A DNA stretch of 64,000 nt, taken from the NCBI GenBank assembly GCA_964398865.1, contig CAYNOO010000003.1, positions 1 through 64,000 on the forward strand. Direction: 5' to 3'. How positions within the stretch are numbered: position 1 is the stretch's first letter; each line of letters begins with the position of its first letter. The position numbers and the translations under genes were made by a program. This document shows, piece by piece, positions 63,395-64,000 of this stretch. Source of the stretch: Phycocordibacter sp964398865. Lineage in GTDB: Bacteria; Patescibacteriota; Minisyncoccia; Phycocordibacterales; Phycocordibacteraceae. A model generated the notes under the pieces. It was not told the DNA's origin, searched no databases, and was given only the letters and a program-made list of their open reading frames with translations.

Positions 63395-63436
63395 GAAAAC
63401 TCCTCATATATTTCGACGCAAGAGGAGTTTTCTTTT
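63395..63436 (+). terminator. Intrinsic terminator inside the tiny-gene cluster
   Basis: GAAAACTCCTC (63395-63405) pairs perfectly with GAGGAGTTTTC (63422-63432) around a 16-nt loop, then TTTT. It is 7 bp after the CxC ORF at 63265. A further hairpin, TTGGGCG/CGCCCAA, is at 63451-63471. Confidence 0.85.
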
Positions 63437-63519
63437 GATTTAGCTCTTTCTTGGGCGTGGTGAGCGCCCAACCTTTTCATATGCATGAATAGCTCTCTTA
63501 AAAAATTAAGCTTTTTATT

Positions 63520-63723
63520 ATGGAAAATAGAGATAACGCGTTCGTTCGTCGGATGCAAAGAGCCCGTGATAACGAGTTTGGAGCGATGTTCCGTAAGGAT
63601 GGAGAATTCAGTCCTGAAGGCATGAGATGCGGGTTTCGTGGCTGCGGACAACCTGCAATTGTTGCCTTTCCACGCGGATGGGACGAGGTGCAGTATAGAT
63701 GCGACGAACATCAGGATTGCTGA
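63520..63723 (+). CDS. Tiny Cx4C/CxxH zinc-ribbon-like protein 4
   Basis: The 67-residue ORF has a charged N-terminal half (MENRDNAFVRRMQRARDNEF) and then a ribbon: CGFRGC at about residues 37-42 and CDEH at about 61-64, separated by a beta-like stretch (PAIVAFPRGWDEVQY). The C-terminal CxxH matches the other tiny proteins in the cluster. Such ribbons bind zinc and often nucleic acid or protein; that role is inference. Its TGA stop is part of the outer stem around palindrome copy 5. Confidence 0.65.
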   Translation: MENRDNAFVRRMQRARDNEFGAMFRKDGEFSPEGMRCGFRGCGQPAIVAFPRGWDEVQYRCDEHQDC

Positions 63724-63765
63724 CCCTTAATTATGTGCAACATTCTATTGTTGCACAAAGGGTCA
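63721..63765. repeat. TTGTGCAAC palindrome, copy 5, inside a larger hairpin
   Basis: The core TGTGCAACA/TGTTGCACA (63734-63742 and 63749-63757) is nested in an outer stem TGACCCTT/AAGGGTCA (63721-63728 and 63758-63765). The outer arms contain the TGA stop codons of both convergent genes, so it probably separates their transcripts. Confidence 0.88.
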
Positions 63766-64000
63766 ATCCATTACGAGTTTGAAGTCGAGGGTGCGTTGTT
63801 CTAGGTCGGCGCGCTCCACGATGAACTTGACCGGGTCGCCAAGGCGGATCATTTTCTTTGAACGCTGTCCTACGGCTGCGTACTTCCTCTTGTCGAATTC
63901 GTACGTGTCGTCGGTGAGGGAGGTGAGGCGTACCATTCCGTCGGCGCTTGTTTCGTTGTCGCTCACGTAGATACCCCATTCAGTAACGCCGGACACGACA
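63763..64000 (-). CDS. rnr: Ribonuclease R, C-terminal S1 domain (5' part outside window)
   Basis: About 79 codons are visible, running off the right edge. They encode an S1 RNA-binding domain with the RNase R/VacB pattern: VVSGVTEWGIYV, DGMVRLTSLTDDTYEFD, then MIRLGDPVKFIVERADLEQR and TLDFKLV at the end. In RNase R this domain follows the RNB catalytic domain, which must lie beyond base 64000. The enzyme degrades structured RNA from the 3' end. No Lys-rich tail follows the S1 domain. The stop is part of the hairpin around palindrome copy 5. Confidence 0.85.
   Translation of the reverse strand, partial: VVSGVTEWGIYVSDNETSADGMVRLTSLTDDTYEFDKRKYAAVGQRSKKMIRLGDPVKFIVERADLEQRTLDFKLVMD

Noticed and set aside
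62936..63463. A 175-codon open frame over the tiny-gene cluster
   Set aside because: It runs through palindrome copy 4, a terminator and several tiny ORFs with strong Cys/His patterns, and its translation has no domain-like features. It is treated as a chance frame.

Overview
The window reads as a scaffold from an uncultivated ultra-small bacterium of the Patescibacteria (Candidate Phyla Radiation), most like a Parcubacteria-type lineage. This is an inference from gene content and domain trimming; no marker-gene tree could be run. The pointers are a reduced metabolism centred on the non-oxidative pentose phosphate pathway and lower glycolysis, enzymes that lack accessory domains (PheS without its N-terminal arm, PheT without the EMAP-like domain, ThrS without TGS, short RF1, SMC without a recognisable hinge, Cys-free bL31 and bL32), huge repetitive secreted proteins, and a sortase. 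Coding density is very high, no gene-free stretch reaches 300 bases, and there is no rRNA, CRISPR array, transposase or phage replication gene. The run of exactly 100 N at 20483-20582 marks an assembled scaffold.

Layout. 1-11022: a giant fibre-like surface protein, open at the left edge, with a late S74 chaperone domain, then a small membrane-anchored relative and a glycine-rich secreted protein. 11060-16956: gap, rpiB, rpe and a split transketolase with a 36-residue membrane gene between its halves; transaldolase and a PfkB-type sugar kinase face them. 17023-27300: an FAD-linked oxidase, a secreted M6 protease with six FN3 domains (interrupted by the N gap), bL25, a secreted coiled-coil lytic transglycosylase and two secreted or anchored proteins. 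27363-39342: bL31, prfA, rpsB-tsf, tRNA-Thr with a tRNA-like structure behind it, a stand-alone AICAR transformylase, a membrane glycosyltransferase, a PEGA protein, pheS-pheT, MscS and purD. 39464-49863: gyrB, then a cell-surface locus with a sortase and a 1251-residue Ig-like repeat protein carrying an internal IPYTG motif. 49867-50528: tiny genes between palindromes. 50573-62726: thrS, dnaE, rnhB, small hypotheticals, bL32, a NusB-Nudix fusion, rnc, a mini-SMC and glutamate dehydrogenase. 62755-63723: a run of tiny Cys/His proteins. 63763-64000: the 3' end of an RNase R gene.

Two genome-wide features stand out. First, operon heads use an unusually uniform promoter: a -35-like box, exactly 17 bp, a -10 box, then only 6-8 bp to the start codon, with no Shine-Dalgarno. 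This predicts leaderless or near-leaderless mRNAs, and it was used here to choose several start codons. Second, a conserved 26-bp palindrome, TTGTGCAAC-N8-GTTGCACAA, occurs at least five times, each 1-12 bp after the stop codon of a tiny uncharacterised ORF. Together with the tiny zinc-ribbon-like proteins this is the best candidate for an undescribed system in the window.
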